Assembly: GCA_035689185.1 (NCBI GenBank)
Contig: DASSLY010000091.1
Location: 1 to 8,213 of the forward strand
Direction: 5' to 3'
Length of the DNA stretch: 8,213 nt
From: DASSLY01 sp035689185
Lineage (GTDB): Bacteria > Actinomycetota > Actinomycetes > Actinomycetales > Dermatophilaceae
Positions 1 through 6,507 of the stretch are shown one piece after another (positions within the stretch are counted from its first letter, which is position 1; every line of letters starts with the position of its first letter). The translations under genes and the position numbers were made by a program. The notes under the pieces were generated by a model. The model was given only the letters and a program-made list of their open reading frames with translations, searched no databases and was not told the DNA's origin.

Positions 1-1206
1 CGCGAGCTGCTCGCCGCCGCGGACCTGTGGCTGTTCGTCACCACGGCCGCCCGGTACGCCGATGCCGTGCCCTGGCGGCTGCTCCGGGAGGCGGCCGATC
101 GGGGCACCTCCGTCGCGCTCGTGCTGGACCGCGTCCCGCCGGACGCGCTGGAGGAGATCCGCAACCACCTGGCCGAGATGCTGCGGGACCGCGACCTGTC
201 GGACGCGCCCATCTTCACCATCCCGGAGACCGGGCTGACCCCCGACGGGCTGCTGGACCCCCCGGACGTGGCGCGGCTGACCGCCTGGCTGAGGGCCCTC
301 GCCGAGGACGCGGCGGCGCGGGCAGTCGTGATCCGGCGCACCCTGAACGGTGCCCTGGACTCGATTCCGGACCGCGTCTCGGTGCTGTGCGCTGCCAGCG
401 AGGACCAGCGAGCCGCGGCCGACGCCCTGCGCAAGGAGGCGACGGCGGCCTTCGACGCGGCATACGACGGGGTCGAGCACGGGATGAGCGACGGCAGCCT
501 GCTTCGTGGCGAGGTGTTGGCCCGGTGGCAGGAGTTCGTCGGGACCGGGGAGTTCCTGCGCCAGGTGGAGGCCGGTATCGGGCGGCTCCGGGACCGCATC
601 TCCGCGGCCGTCCGTGGCGCCCCGCCGCCGGCGCAACGGCTCGGTGAGGCGCTGCAGTCCGGCGTCGCCGCTCTGGTCACCGCACACGCTCAGGGGGCGA
701 CGGCCGCCGCGGTCCGCGGGTGGCGGCAGCTGCCCGGCGGCCTGGACCGCATCGCCTCCCACCCCGCCCTCGGCCGCCCTGGCCCCGACCTGCCCGCCCG
801 GGTGGACCGGCTGGTGCGGGACTGGCAGACGGAGATCCTGCAACTGGTCCGCTCGGAGGGAAAGGACCGGCGGACCACGGCGCGGGTGCTGTCCTTCGGG
901 GCCAACGGCGTCGGCGTCGTCCTCATGCTCGTCGTGTTCAGCCACACCGCCGGGCTGACCGGCGCCGAGGTCGGGATCGCCGGCGGGTCGGCCGTGCTCG
1001 CGCAGCGGCTGCTCGAGGCTGTCTTCGGCGACCAGGCGGTCCGCACCCTGGCCGCCAAGGCCCGCCAGCTGCTTCTGGCGCGGGTCCGCCAGCTGTATGC
1101 CGCGGAGCAGGCCCGGTTCGACGCAGCCCTGGACGAGGTGGCGGTGGACCCCGCGCAGGGCCGGCGGCTGCTCGCCGCGGCCGCGGCCGTACAGGCGGCG
1201 CGATGA
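1..1206 (+). CDS. Membrane-associated dynamin/YfjP-like GTPase, first of a pair (5' end missing)
   Basis: The frame is open from base 1, so the gene starts outside the window; 401 codons and a TGA are visible. The GTG at 67 is internal, because clearly homologous protein (an LWLFVTTAARYAD stretch) precedes it. That stretch follows the G3 motif in actinobacterial dynamin-like GTPases; the P-loop and G3 themselves would lie upstream. A VALVLDRVP segment at about fragment residues 38-46 is in the place of the G4 base-recognition loop. The middle is helical and Ala/Arg/Glu-rich. Fragment residues of about 298-340 are hydrophobic and Gly-rich, fitting one or two membrane helices, followed by a charged helical tail. 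The stop overlaps the next gene's start (ATGA). Known: such proteins are often mislabelled as ABC transporters. Inferred: a membrane-bound GTPase working with its neighbour; its substrate is unknown. Confidence 0.8.
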   Translation, partial: RELLAAADLWLFVTTAARYADAVPWRLLREAADRGTSVALVLDRVPPDALEEIRNHLAEMLRDRDLSDAPIFTIPETGLTPDGLLDPPDVARLTAWLRALAEDAAARAVVIRRTLNGALDSIPDRVSVLCAASEDQRAAADALRKEATAAFDAAYDGVEHGMSDGSLLRGEVLARWQEFVGTGEFLRQVEAGIGRLRDRISAAVRGAPPPAQRLGEALQSGVAALVTAHAQGATAAAVRGWRQLPGGLDRIASHPALGRPGPDLPARVDRLVRDWQTEILQLVRSEGKDRRTTARVLSFGANGVGVVLMLVVFSHTAGLTGAEVGIAGGSAVLAQRLLEAVFGDQAVRTLAAKARQLLLARVRQLYAAEQARFDAALDEVAVDPAQGRRLLAAAAAVQAAR

Positions 1207-2882
1207 GCCCGCTGCGTATGGGGCGTGCCCCGGTCGTGGACACCTCGGTGGAGCGCCTCCCGGGGGCGGTCGCCGCGCTCGCGGCGGCCCTTGACCTTGG
1301 AGCGGCGCAGCTGCCCCCGGATGCGGTGCGGCGGGCCCGGACGGTGCTGGGCAAGGTCGACTCGCGGCTGGCGCTCACCGGCAACCACACCGTCGTGGCC
1401 CTGGCCGGGGCGACGGGCAGCGGCAAGTCCAGCCTTTTCAACCTCCTCGTCGGAGCCGAGGTGGCGGAGGTGGGCGCGCGCCGCCCGACCACATCGCGCC
1501 CGACCGCCGCCGTATGGGGGGAGCAGTCCGCGGTCGCCCTGCTGGACTGGCTGGAAGTGCGGCGCCGGCACGCCGTGGTGGCCCACGCCGGTGACGAGCA
1601 GGGGTCCACCGGCGCTCTGAACCTGGACGGCCTGGTGCTGCTGGACCTGCCCGACTTCGACTCGCGAGTCGAGGAACACCGGGCCGAGGTGGACCGGATG
1701 CTGGCCCTGGTCGACGTGTACGTCTGGGTGACCGACCCGGAGAAGTATGCCGACGCCTTGCTCCACGACGACTACGTCAGCCGTCTCGCCGACCGGCAGG
1801 CCAGCACCATCGTGGTGCTCAACCAGGCCGACCGGTTGACCCCCGAGGCGCTGGTCGTCTGCGCGGCCGACCTGCAGCGCCTGCTGGCCGCGGACGGGGT
1901 CGCCGACGCAGAGGTGGTGATCACGGCGGCCACCTCCGGCGCGGGCGTCATGGAGCTGAACTTCGCCCTGGCCAAGGCGGTGCAGACGCGCACCGCCGCC
2001 CGCCGCCGCCTGTTGGCCGATGTGCGCGCCGTCGCCGCCGAGTTGCGTGGCGGCGTTGCCGACACCGACGTCCAGGTCGCCGCGGACGCGGATGCCCGGT
2101 TGGTGGACGCGCTCGGCAACGCGGCCGGGGTGCCGGCGGTCCTGGACGCGGTGCAACGGCACTATCTGCGGGAGGCGGTCGGCCGGACCGGTTGGCCGTT
2201 CACCCGCTGGGCTCGCCGGCTCCGTCCGGATCCGCTGCGACGGCTGAGGCTGGACCAAGCCCGGTCGGCGGAGCGGGGGGACATCACGACGGCGGACATC
2301 AGGTCGGTGCTCGGCCGCTCGTCGCTGCCGCACGCCACACCAGCGGCCCGCGCTGGCGTGCAGCTGGCCACGCAGACGCTGGCCGACAGGGCCGGAGCTC
2401 AGCTGCCGGTCCGATGGGCCAGCGCCGTCGCGGAAGCGTCGTCCCCGCCCGGTCCGGATTTGGGCGACGCGCTGGACCAGGCCGTCCTGGGGACGTCGTT
2501 GCGGTCACGGACACCGGGGTGGTGGCGCGTGTGGTCGGTGCTGCAGTGGTTGCTGGCGCTGGCGGCAGTCGCCGGTCTCGGGTGGCTCGCCGTGCTCGCC
2601 GCGCTGGGTTTCCTCCAGCTGCCGGTCGCCGACCCGCCCCGGCTCGGGCCGCTGCCCTACCCACTGGTGCTGGCCGTGGGGGGGCTCCTGCTCGGGTTCC
2701 TGCTCGGTGCCCTCGCCCGGCCGCTAGCTGCCCGCGGTGCCCGGCGGCGCGGCGCCCAGATCGACCGCCGACTGCGGGAGTCGATCACCGCGGTGGCGCA
2801 CCAGCAGGTCGTCGCCCCGGTCCGCCTGGTCCTCGAGCGCCACCGGAGGACCCGTGAGCAGCTCGACATCGCGCTCCGCTGA
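1203..2882 (+). CDS. YfjP-like membrane GTPase, second of a pair (559 aa)
   Basis: The ATG at 1203 overlaps the preceding TGA, so translation is probably coupled; only weak Shine-Dalgarno sequence is seen. The frame is open further upstream, but there it is a shadow of the first GTPase. Motifs: P-loop GATGSGKS at residues 69-76; a switch-I-like RPTTSRPT at about 94-101; G3 as DLPD at 148-151, where the usual Gly is Asp; G4 as NQAD at 207-210. A helical region follows. Two hydrophobic segments at about 441-472 and 485-508 fit a membrane hairpin, then comes a basic, amphipathic C-terminal tail. Known: this architecture, a soluble Era/dynamin-like GTPase with a C-terminal membrane hairpin, occurs as adjacent pairs in actinobacteria. 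Inferred: the pair may form a heteromeric GTPase at the membrane, as for some bacterial dynamin-like pairs. The actual function is not known to me. No frameshift or odd composition is seen. Confidence 0.88.
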   Translation: MSPLRMGRAPVVDTSVERLPGAVAALAAALDLGAAQLPPDAVRRARTVLGKVDSRLALTGNHTVVALAGATGSGKSSLFNLLVGAEVAEVGARRPTTSRPTAAVWGEQSAVALLDWLEVRRRHAVVAHAGDEQGSTGALNLDGLVLLDLPDFDSRVEEHRAEVDRMLALVDVYVWVTDPEKYADALLHDDYVSRLADRQASTIVVLNQADRLTPEALVVCAADLQRLLAADGVADAEVVITAATSGAGVMELNFALAKAVQTRTAARRRLLADVRAVAAELRGGVADTDVQVAADADARLVDALGNAAGVPAVLDAVQRHYLREAVGRTGWPFTRWARRLRPDPLRRLRLDQARSAERGDITTADIRSVLGRSSLPHATPAARAGVQLATQTLADRAGAQLPVRWASAVAEASSPPGPDLGDALDQAVLGTSLRSRTPGWWRVWSVLQWLLALAAVAGLGWLAVLAALGFLQLPVADPPRLGPLPYPLVLAVGGLLLGFLLGALARPLAARGARRRGAQIDRRLRESITAVAHQQVVAPVRLVLERHRRTREQLDIALR

Positions 2883-2907
2883 GCTGCCACGTCGATCGCC
2901 GCAGGAG

Positions 2908-2916
2908 TTGTCCACA
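2908..2916 (+). promoter_or_regulatory. DnaA box (TTGTCCACA), copy 1
   Basis: This is an exact match to the high-GC actinobacterial DnaA-box form TTGTCCACA (E. coli TTATCCACA). It lies 136 bases upstream of the ssb-like ATG, in the same orientation as copy 2 and 30 bases from it. Binding is inferred, not shown. Confidence 0.55.
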
Positions 2917-2937
2917 TCCCCCTCCGCCCGTACTCCG

Positions 2938-2946
2938 TTGTCCACA
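2938..2946 (+). promoter_or_regulatory. DnaA box (TTGTCCACA), copy 2
   Basis: This is a second exact TTGTCCACA, same strand, starting 30 bases after the first (close to three helical turns), 106 bases before the ssb-like ATG. I saw no other exact copy in the window, so two in 39 bases of intergenic DNA is notable. Confidence 0.55.
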
Positions 2947-3051
2947 GCGGCGGTCGGCAGGCTTGGCCGGTCCCGCCCGTTGCCCGACTCTGGTCGTGCC
3001 GCCGAGGGACGGGCGGCACGACGCAGACGAGGTGGAAGGCAGGGCACGAGG

Positions 3052-3621
3052 ATGAACGAGAGCATCGTGACGTTGGCCGGCAACGTGGTAGCGGACCCGC
3101 AGATCATCAGGACCAAGGAGGGCGTCCCGTTCGCGACGTTCCGGATGGCCTCGACGCCGCGCCGGGTCGACTTCACCACCGGGGAGGTGAGGGACCTGCA
3201 CACCAGCTTCGTCAACGTGATCGCCTGGCGTGGGTTGGGCCAGAACGTGCACGAGAGCGTCCGCAAGGGCCAGCCGGTGGTGGTCTACGGCAAGTGGCGG
3301 GTCCGGGAGTGGCGCAACGAGGAGCGGTCCGGCGTCGACGTCGAGATCGAGGCCCTCAACGTGGGCCACGACCTCAGGTGGGGACGCTCGGCGTTCGAGC
3401 GGGTGACCCGGGTGGCCCCGGCACGGCCACCGCAGCCGCCGACCGCCGGGCAGGCCCCGGCGGAGTCGGCGGCGACCGACCCGGACGGCGAGCAGGAAAC
3501 CGCCGACGCCGAGGCGCTGGACGCCGCCGGAGTGGGCCGAGAGGCCAAGGCCGACTTCGAGCAGCTGGTGCGCCGGGCCGACACCGACGACTACGTGCTC
3601 ACCGGCGCCAGCGCCGGCTGA
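3052..3621 (+). CDS. Single-stranded DNA-binding (SSB-family) protein, 189 aa
   Basis: Residues 1-115 form a recognisable SSB OB-fold: MNESIVTLAGNVVADP at the start, a VPFATFRMAS strand at 25-34, the TSFVNVIAWRGLGQNV block at 51-66, then KGQPVVVYGKWRVREW at 72-87. The family binds single-stranded DNA, usually as a tetramer. The tail (about 122-189) is Pro/Ala-rich, then acidic, ending DTDDYVLTGASAG. It lacks the DDxPF tip by which housekeeping SSB recruits repair and replication partners, so this is probably an accessory paralogue rather than the main ssb. The ATG at 3052 fits the family N-terminus; AGGG at 3041-3044 is well spaced, whereas GAGG at 3048-3051 abuts the ATG. The frame is open upstream, but that part is the end of the GTPase region read in another frame. 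It lies between a GTPase pair and ettA, a neighbourhood I recall from other actinobacteria. Confidence 0.9.
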   Translation: MNESIVTLAGNVVADPQIIRTKEGVPFATFRMASTPRRVDFTTGEVRDLHTSFVNVIAWRGLGQNVHESVRKGQPVVVYGKWRVREWRNEERSGVDVEIEALNVGHDLRWGRSAFERVTRVAPARPPQPPTAGQAPAESAATDPDGEQETADAEALDAAGVGREAKADFEQLVRRADTDDYVLTGASAG

Positions 3622-3633
3622 CCTCGACTGAGT

Positions 3634-3748
3634 TCGAACGGGCTCGACCGGGCTCGGACCGGGCTCGGACCGGGCGACACCCGCGCCGGCTGAACTCGGA
3701 CCGGCGGAGCCCGGACCGGCTGGGTTTCGGACCGGCTGGGTTCGGACC
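3634..3748. repeat. Degenerate 10-16 base repeats with core TCGGACCGG(G)C
   Basis: Four units run head to tail at 3634-3643, 3644-3653, 3654-3664 and 3665-3675 (TCGAACGGGC, TCGACCGGGC, then TCGGACCGGGC twice). After a gap the core recurs at 3696-3705, 3711-3720 and 3727-3736, with a truncated copy at 3742-3748. The later copies are linked by TGGGTT, giving a unit of about 16 bases. The core is nearly self-complementary (CGGACCGG/CCGGTCCG). This looks like a small slippage-prone minisatellite; any regulatory or terminator role is speculation. Confidence 0.6.
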
Positions 3749-3906
3749 TGCCGGCACCAGGACCGGCCGCCCAAGCCGACGGCGCGGCATACCCCCCGAC
3801 GCCGCGCCGTCCCCGTCGGGCGCCAGGCCGTCCGCCCCTTCGCGCCGGGACCACGCGAGCTGCATCCCAGCCCGCGGTGAGTTTCGTTGCGGCGCAGCGC
3901 GACGGA

Positions 3907-3919
3907 TAGCCTGGCGCCC
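3907..3919 (+). promoter_or_regulatory. -10 box for a leaderless ettA transcript
   Basis: TAGCCT at 3907-3912 fits the actinobacterial TANNNT -10 pattern and ends 7 bases before the ettA ATG, so transcription should begin at or next to the A of the start codon. No Shine-Dalgarno sequence precedes the ATG, which agrees. A good -35 is not visible: TTCGTT at 3883-3888 has an 18-base spacer but poor match, and TTGCGG at 3887-3892 has a spacer of only 14. Leaderless genes of this kind are common in actinobacteria; the site is inferred from spacing. Confidence 0.55.
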
Positions 3920-5602
3920 ATGGCCGAGTTCATCTACACCATGACCAAGGCGCGCAAGGCGCATGGCGACAAGCTCATCCTTGATGACGTCACCATGTCG
4001 TTCTTCCCTGGCGCCAAGATCGGTGTCGTCGGCCCCAATGGCGCCGGCAAGTCGACCATCCTGAAGATTATGGCGGGCCTGGACCAGCCCTCCAACGGCG
4101 AGGCGAGGCTCACCCCCGGCTACACCGTCGGGATCCTGCTGCAGGAGCCGCCCCTGAACGAGGACAAGAACGTCCTGGGCAATGTCGAGGAGGGGCTCGG
4201 CGAGATCAAGCGGCAGGTCGACCGGTTCAACGAGATCTCCATCGAGATGGCCGACCCCGACGCCGACTACGAGGCGCTGATGGAGGAGATGGGCAAACTC
4301 CAGGAGGCGATCGACAACGCCGACGCATGGGACCTGGACTCCCAGCTCGAGCAGGCCATGGACGCCCTGCGGTGCCCGCCGGGCGACGCCGACGTGACCG
4401 TGCTGTCCGGCGGGGAGCGGCGCCGGGTCGCGCTGTGCAAGCTGCTCCTGTCCAAGCCAGACCTGCTGCTTCTGGACGAGCCGACCAACCACCTCGACGC
4501 CGAGAGCGTCCAGTGGCTCGAGCAGCACCTGGCCGCATACCACGGTGCGGTCCTGGCGGTCACTCACGACAGGTACTTCCTGGACAACGTCGCCCAGTGG
4601 ATCGCCGAGGTCGACCGCGGCCGGCTCTACCCCTACGAGGGCAACTACTCCACCTACCTGGAGAAGAAGCAGGAGCGGTTGCAGATCCAGGGGAAGAAGG
4701 ATGCCAAGCTGGCGCGACGGCTCAAGGACGAGCTGGAATGGGTGCGCTCCAACGCCCGGGCCCGGCAGACGAAGTCCAGGGCGCGGCTGGAGCGCTACGA
4801 GGAGATGGCCGCGGAGGCCGATCGCACCCGCAGGCTGGACTTCGAGGAGATCCAGATCCCACCCGGTCCCCGGCTCGGCAGCCAGGTCATCGAGGTCAGC
4901 AAGCTCACGAAGGGCTTCGAGGGACGGGTCCTCATCGACGCGCTGTCGTTCACCCTGCCGCGCAACGGCATCGTGGGGGTCATCGGCCCGAACGGGGTCG
5001 GCAAGACCACCCTGTTCAAGACCATCGTCGGCCTCGAGCAGCCAGACGCCGGCCAGGTCCGGATCGGGGAGACGGTGAAGATCTCCTACGTCGACCAGGC
5101 TCGGGCCGGACTCGACCCGAAGAAGACGCTGTGGGAGACCGTGTCCGACGGGCTGGACTTCATCCAGGTCGGCAACGTCGAGATCCCGTCCCGCGCCTAC
5201 GTCTCCCAGTTCGGGTTCAAGGGCCCGGACCAGCAGAAGCCGGCCGGCGTGCTCTCGGGCGGCGAGCGGAACCGGCTCAACCTCGCTCTCACGCTGAAGC
5301 AGGGGGGCAACCTGCTACTCCTGGACGAGCCCACCAACGACCTCGACGTCGAGACGCTGGGATCGCTGGAGAACGCCCTGTTGAACTTCCCTGGGTGCGC
5401 CGTGGTCATCAGCCACGACAGGTGGTTCCTGGACCGGGTCGCCACCCACATCCTGGCCTACGAGGGGGACGAGCAGGACCCGTCCACGTGGTACTGGTTC
5501 GAGGGCAACTACGAGTCGTACGAGGCCAACAAGGTCAGCCGGCTGGGTGCCGAGGCCGCCCGGCCGCACCGGGTCACCTACCGCCGGCTTACGCGGGACT
5601 AG
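3920..5602 (+). CDS. ettA: Energy-dependent translational throttle protein EttA (ABC-F ATPase, 560 aa)
   Basis: EttA binds the ribosomal E site and, depending on ATP/ADP, restrains or permits the first steps of elongation. Two ABC domains are complete. Domain 1: Walker A GPNGAGKS 38-45, signature LSGGE 162-166, Walker B LLLLDEP 182-188 with catalytic Glu187, switch His216. Domain 2: GPNGVGKT 356-363, LSGGE 445-449, LLLLDEP 465-471 with Glu470, His499. The charged linker that contacts P-site tRNA lies at about 245-310, and the insertion between Walker A1 and the first signature (about 95-135) fits the EttA arm. Length matches the family (about 555-560 aa). The ATG at 3920 gives the family start MAEFIYTMTKARKAHGDK; the in-frame TTG at 3887 is rejected because it would add a non-family extension. 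There are no membrane segments, so it is cytoplasmic. It is followed immediately by IS debris, so its native downstream neighbour and terminator appear lost. Confidence 0.96.
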   Translation: MAEFIYTMTKARKAHGDKLILDDVTMSFFPGAKIGVVGPNGAGKSTILKIMAGLDQPSNGEARLTPGYTVGILLQEPPLNEDKNVLGNVEEGLGEIKRQVDRFNEISIEMADPDADYEALMEEMGKLQEAIDNADAWDLDSQLEQAMDALRCPPGDADVTVLSGGERRRVALCKLLLSKPDLLLLDEPTNHLDAESVQWLEQHLAAYHGAVLAVTHDRYFLDNVAQWIAEVDRGRLYPYEGNYSTYLEKKQERLQIQGKKDAKLARRLKDELEWVRSNARARQTKSRARLERYEEMAAEADRTRRLDFEEIQIPPGPRLGSQVIEVSKLTKGFEGRVLIDALSFTLPRNGIVGVIGPNGVGKTTLFKTIVGLEQPDAGQVRIGETVKISYVDQARAGLDPKKTLWETVSDGLDFIQVGNVEIPSRAYVSQFGFKGPDQQKPAGVLSGGERNRLNLALTLKQGGNLLLLDEPTNDLDVETLGSLENALLNFPGCAVVISHDRWFLDRVATHILAYEGDEQDPSTWYWFEGNYESYEANKVSRLGAEAARPHRVTYRRLTRD

Positions 5603-5620
5603 GACGTCTCCCCCTGCGAG

Positions 5621-6094
5621 TCAGCGCTGCGTCTCGCCGGTCGGGGCCTCAGCGGTGGTGTCGGTGCCGCACCCACACCGGCGGAAGACCAGCTGGTGCT
5701 CGGTCACGCGGATGCTGGTCGCCGGCAGATCGAATGCCTGACGGCGGGTCACCCCGGTCTCCGTCGCGTCGGCCAGAGCCTTACCGCAGCCGCGGCAGCA
5801 CACCGGCTCGTGCCGGTGCACCTCATCGGGATCGGCGACCTGCCGCAGGGTGCCGCCGCGATGCCCGGGTTGCCCTCCGGGTTTACGCCCGGACTTGCCG
5901 CGCAGCGACTTCGGGGCCGGCTTCCCCAGCCCGTCCGAGGACGGGGGCCCGGAGGAGTTTCGTGAGTTCGCCGACAGCTGTCGCTCCAAGTCTGCGATCC
6001 GGGCCTTCAATTCGTCGTTCTCACGGGCCAACGATACGAGCAGCTCCGCAAGCTGTTCTACGTCGGCTGGGGCACGAGAACCATTGTCCCGCAA
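5621..6094 (-). pseudogene. IS66-family transposase (TnpC) N-terminal fragment
   Basis: About 157 codons encode the N-terminal part of an IS66 transposase. In order: a leucine-zipper-like coiled coil (LVSLARENDELKARIADLE), the family hallmark NSRNSSGPPSSDGLGKP, a basic linker with GRKPGGQPGHRG, and a zinc-finger-like part with CCRGCGK and RCGCG. It then stops at a TGA (5621-5623), where IS66 proteins normally continue for roughly 300 more residues into the DDE domain. The catalytic domain is therefore absent, and beyond the stop lies only ettA antisense. The open frame reaches upstream to 6475, but that extension is antisense to the IS1380 remnant. A TTG at 6092-6094 is the most economical in-frame start; no ATG or GTG lies nearby. 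It cannot be an active transposase alone. Confidence 0.82.
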
Positions 6095-6162
6095 CCGAAT
6101 ACGAACCAACCACAGACACGCCGTCAAGGAACATGAACAGTTGCCGGCACCGCAGACGTAGA

Positions 6163-6228
6163 AGTGCCTTCTGGGACAGGAGAATCGGGAGTGCTGACGT
6201 CCGAATCTCCGCGAACCCAAAAGGCACT
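6163..6228 (+). promoter_or_regulatory. Long hairpin enclosing the RBS and start codon of the IS1380 transposase
   Basis: Pairs read from the sequence: AGTGCCTT (6163-6170) with AAGGCACT (6221-6228); TGGG (6172-6175) with CCCA (6216-6219); GGAGA (6179-6183) with TCTCC (6206-6210); TCGG (6185-6188) with CCGA (6201-6204), plus a G-T pair. That is 21 Watson-Crick pairs with one 1x1 mismatch, one internal loop and a second 1x1 mismatch. The Shine-Dalgarno AGGAG is mostly in the stem and the GTG (6191-6193) is in the apical loop. In an RNA this should hide the start. Fold-back control of transposase translation is known for other IS elements; here it is inferred. Confidence 0.6.
6178..6182 (+). 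promoter_or_regulatory. Ribosome-binding site AGGAG deciding the IS1380 transposase start
   Basis: A full AGGAG lies 8 bases before the GTG at 6191. It favours this GTG over the in-frame GTG at 6164, which lies upstream of the site. Confidence 0.6.
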
Positions 6229-6301
6229 GAAAGTAGTCGTACCTGAACCCTGGTCGCGGGCCACGCCGTTGTTCGACGACGAGAACCTGGTGTCGTGCAC
6301 G

Positions 6302-6323
6302 GGGCTGGTCCTGGGCTGGTCCC
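6302..6323 (+). repeat. 11-base tandem duplication inside the IS1380 transposase
   Basis: GGGCTGGTCCT (6302-6312) is followed directly by GGGCTGGTCCC (6313-6323), 10 of 11 identical. Removing 11 bases (6311-6321) restores the family reading TGLVPVVERAEQT, so the duplication explains the first frameshift. Confidence 0.75.
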
Positions 6324-6495
6324 GGTGGTGGAGCGGGCCGAGCAGACCTGCCTGTCGAAGCTGTTCGCGGAGCGGGTTCGGTCGCCTCGACGCGGGTGGC
6401 CTCGGCGTGGGTGAAGACGGCCGGGAAGCTGACCCCGGTCATCGCGGGGATGGCCGCGGGCGCGGACAGCATCAACGACTTGCAGGTGATCCGCC

Positions 6496-6507
6496 CGGGC
6501 GGGCGGG
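6496..6507 (+). repeat. Three tandem CGGG units causing a +4 frameshift
   Basis: CGGG occurs three times in a row just before ATGAAGCGG. With two copies the frame reads through from ...QVIRPGG into MKRLFGG as the family expects; the third copy shifts it. Typical replication slippage. Confidence 0.65.

Larger units (their letters stand above)
2883..3051. promoter_or_regulatory. Intergenic region with likely ssb promoter and DnaA boxes
   Basis: These 169 bases separate the GTPase pair from the ssb-like gene and contain no convincing ORF. The clear content is two copies of TTGTCCACA (listed separately) in the left half. No strong -10/-35 pair or hairpin-plus-T terminator could be picked out by eye. 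The right end holds purine-rich GGTGGAAGGCAGGG (3031-3044), which serves as the ribosome-binding region of the next gene. Inferred: the promoter of the ssb-like gene lies here, unless it is transcribed by read-through from the GTPases. Confidence 0.45.
3622..3919. other. Spacer between ssb-like gene and ettA
   Basis: These 298 bases contain no gene I can support. The left part holds a degenerate GC-rich short repeat (listed separately). The middle is unremarkable high-GC sequence. The last 15 bases before 3920 hold a -10-like box for a leaderless ettA transcript. No classical hairpin-plus-T terminator was found for the ssb-like gene, although the CGGACCGG-type repeats could form small stems. 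Confidence 0.5.

Noticed and set aside
720..1202. 5' extension of the second GTPase back to 720
   Set aside because: It overlaps the first GTPase in another frame and encodes Arg/Pro-rich sequence; the ATG at 1203 gives the expected short N-terminus and the ATGA overlap.
690..2333. 547-codon minus-strand ORF across the GTPase genes
   Set aside because: It is antisense to two recognisable GTPases and arises from GC-rich third positions.
3599..4567. Long minus-strand ORF opposite the ssb-ettA spacer and ettA
   Set aside because: It is an antisense shadow of ettA, whose + strand product is unmistakable; the shadow protein shows no domain.
5620..6198. GTCAGCGCT (5620-5628) and its near inverse AGTGCTGAC (6190-6198) as ends of a mini IS66 element
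   Set aside because: The right copy is inside the IS1380 start-codon hairpin and the left one is inside the IS66 coding fragment; the match is only 8 of 9 bases.
6095..6475. Upstream extension of the IS66 reading frame to 6475 on the minus strand
   Set aside because: This part is antisense to the IS1380 start region and its translation shows no IS66 features; the real homology begins at about 6070-6094.
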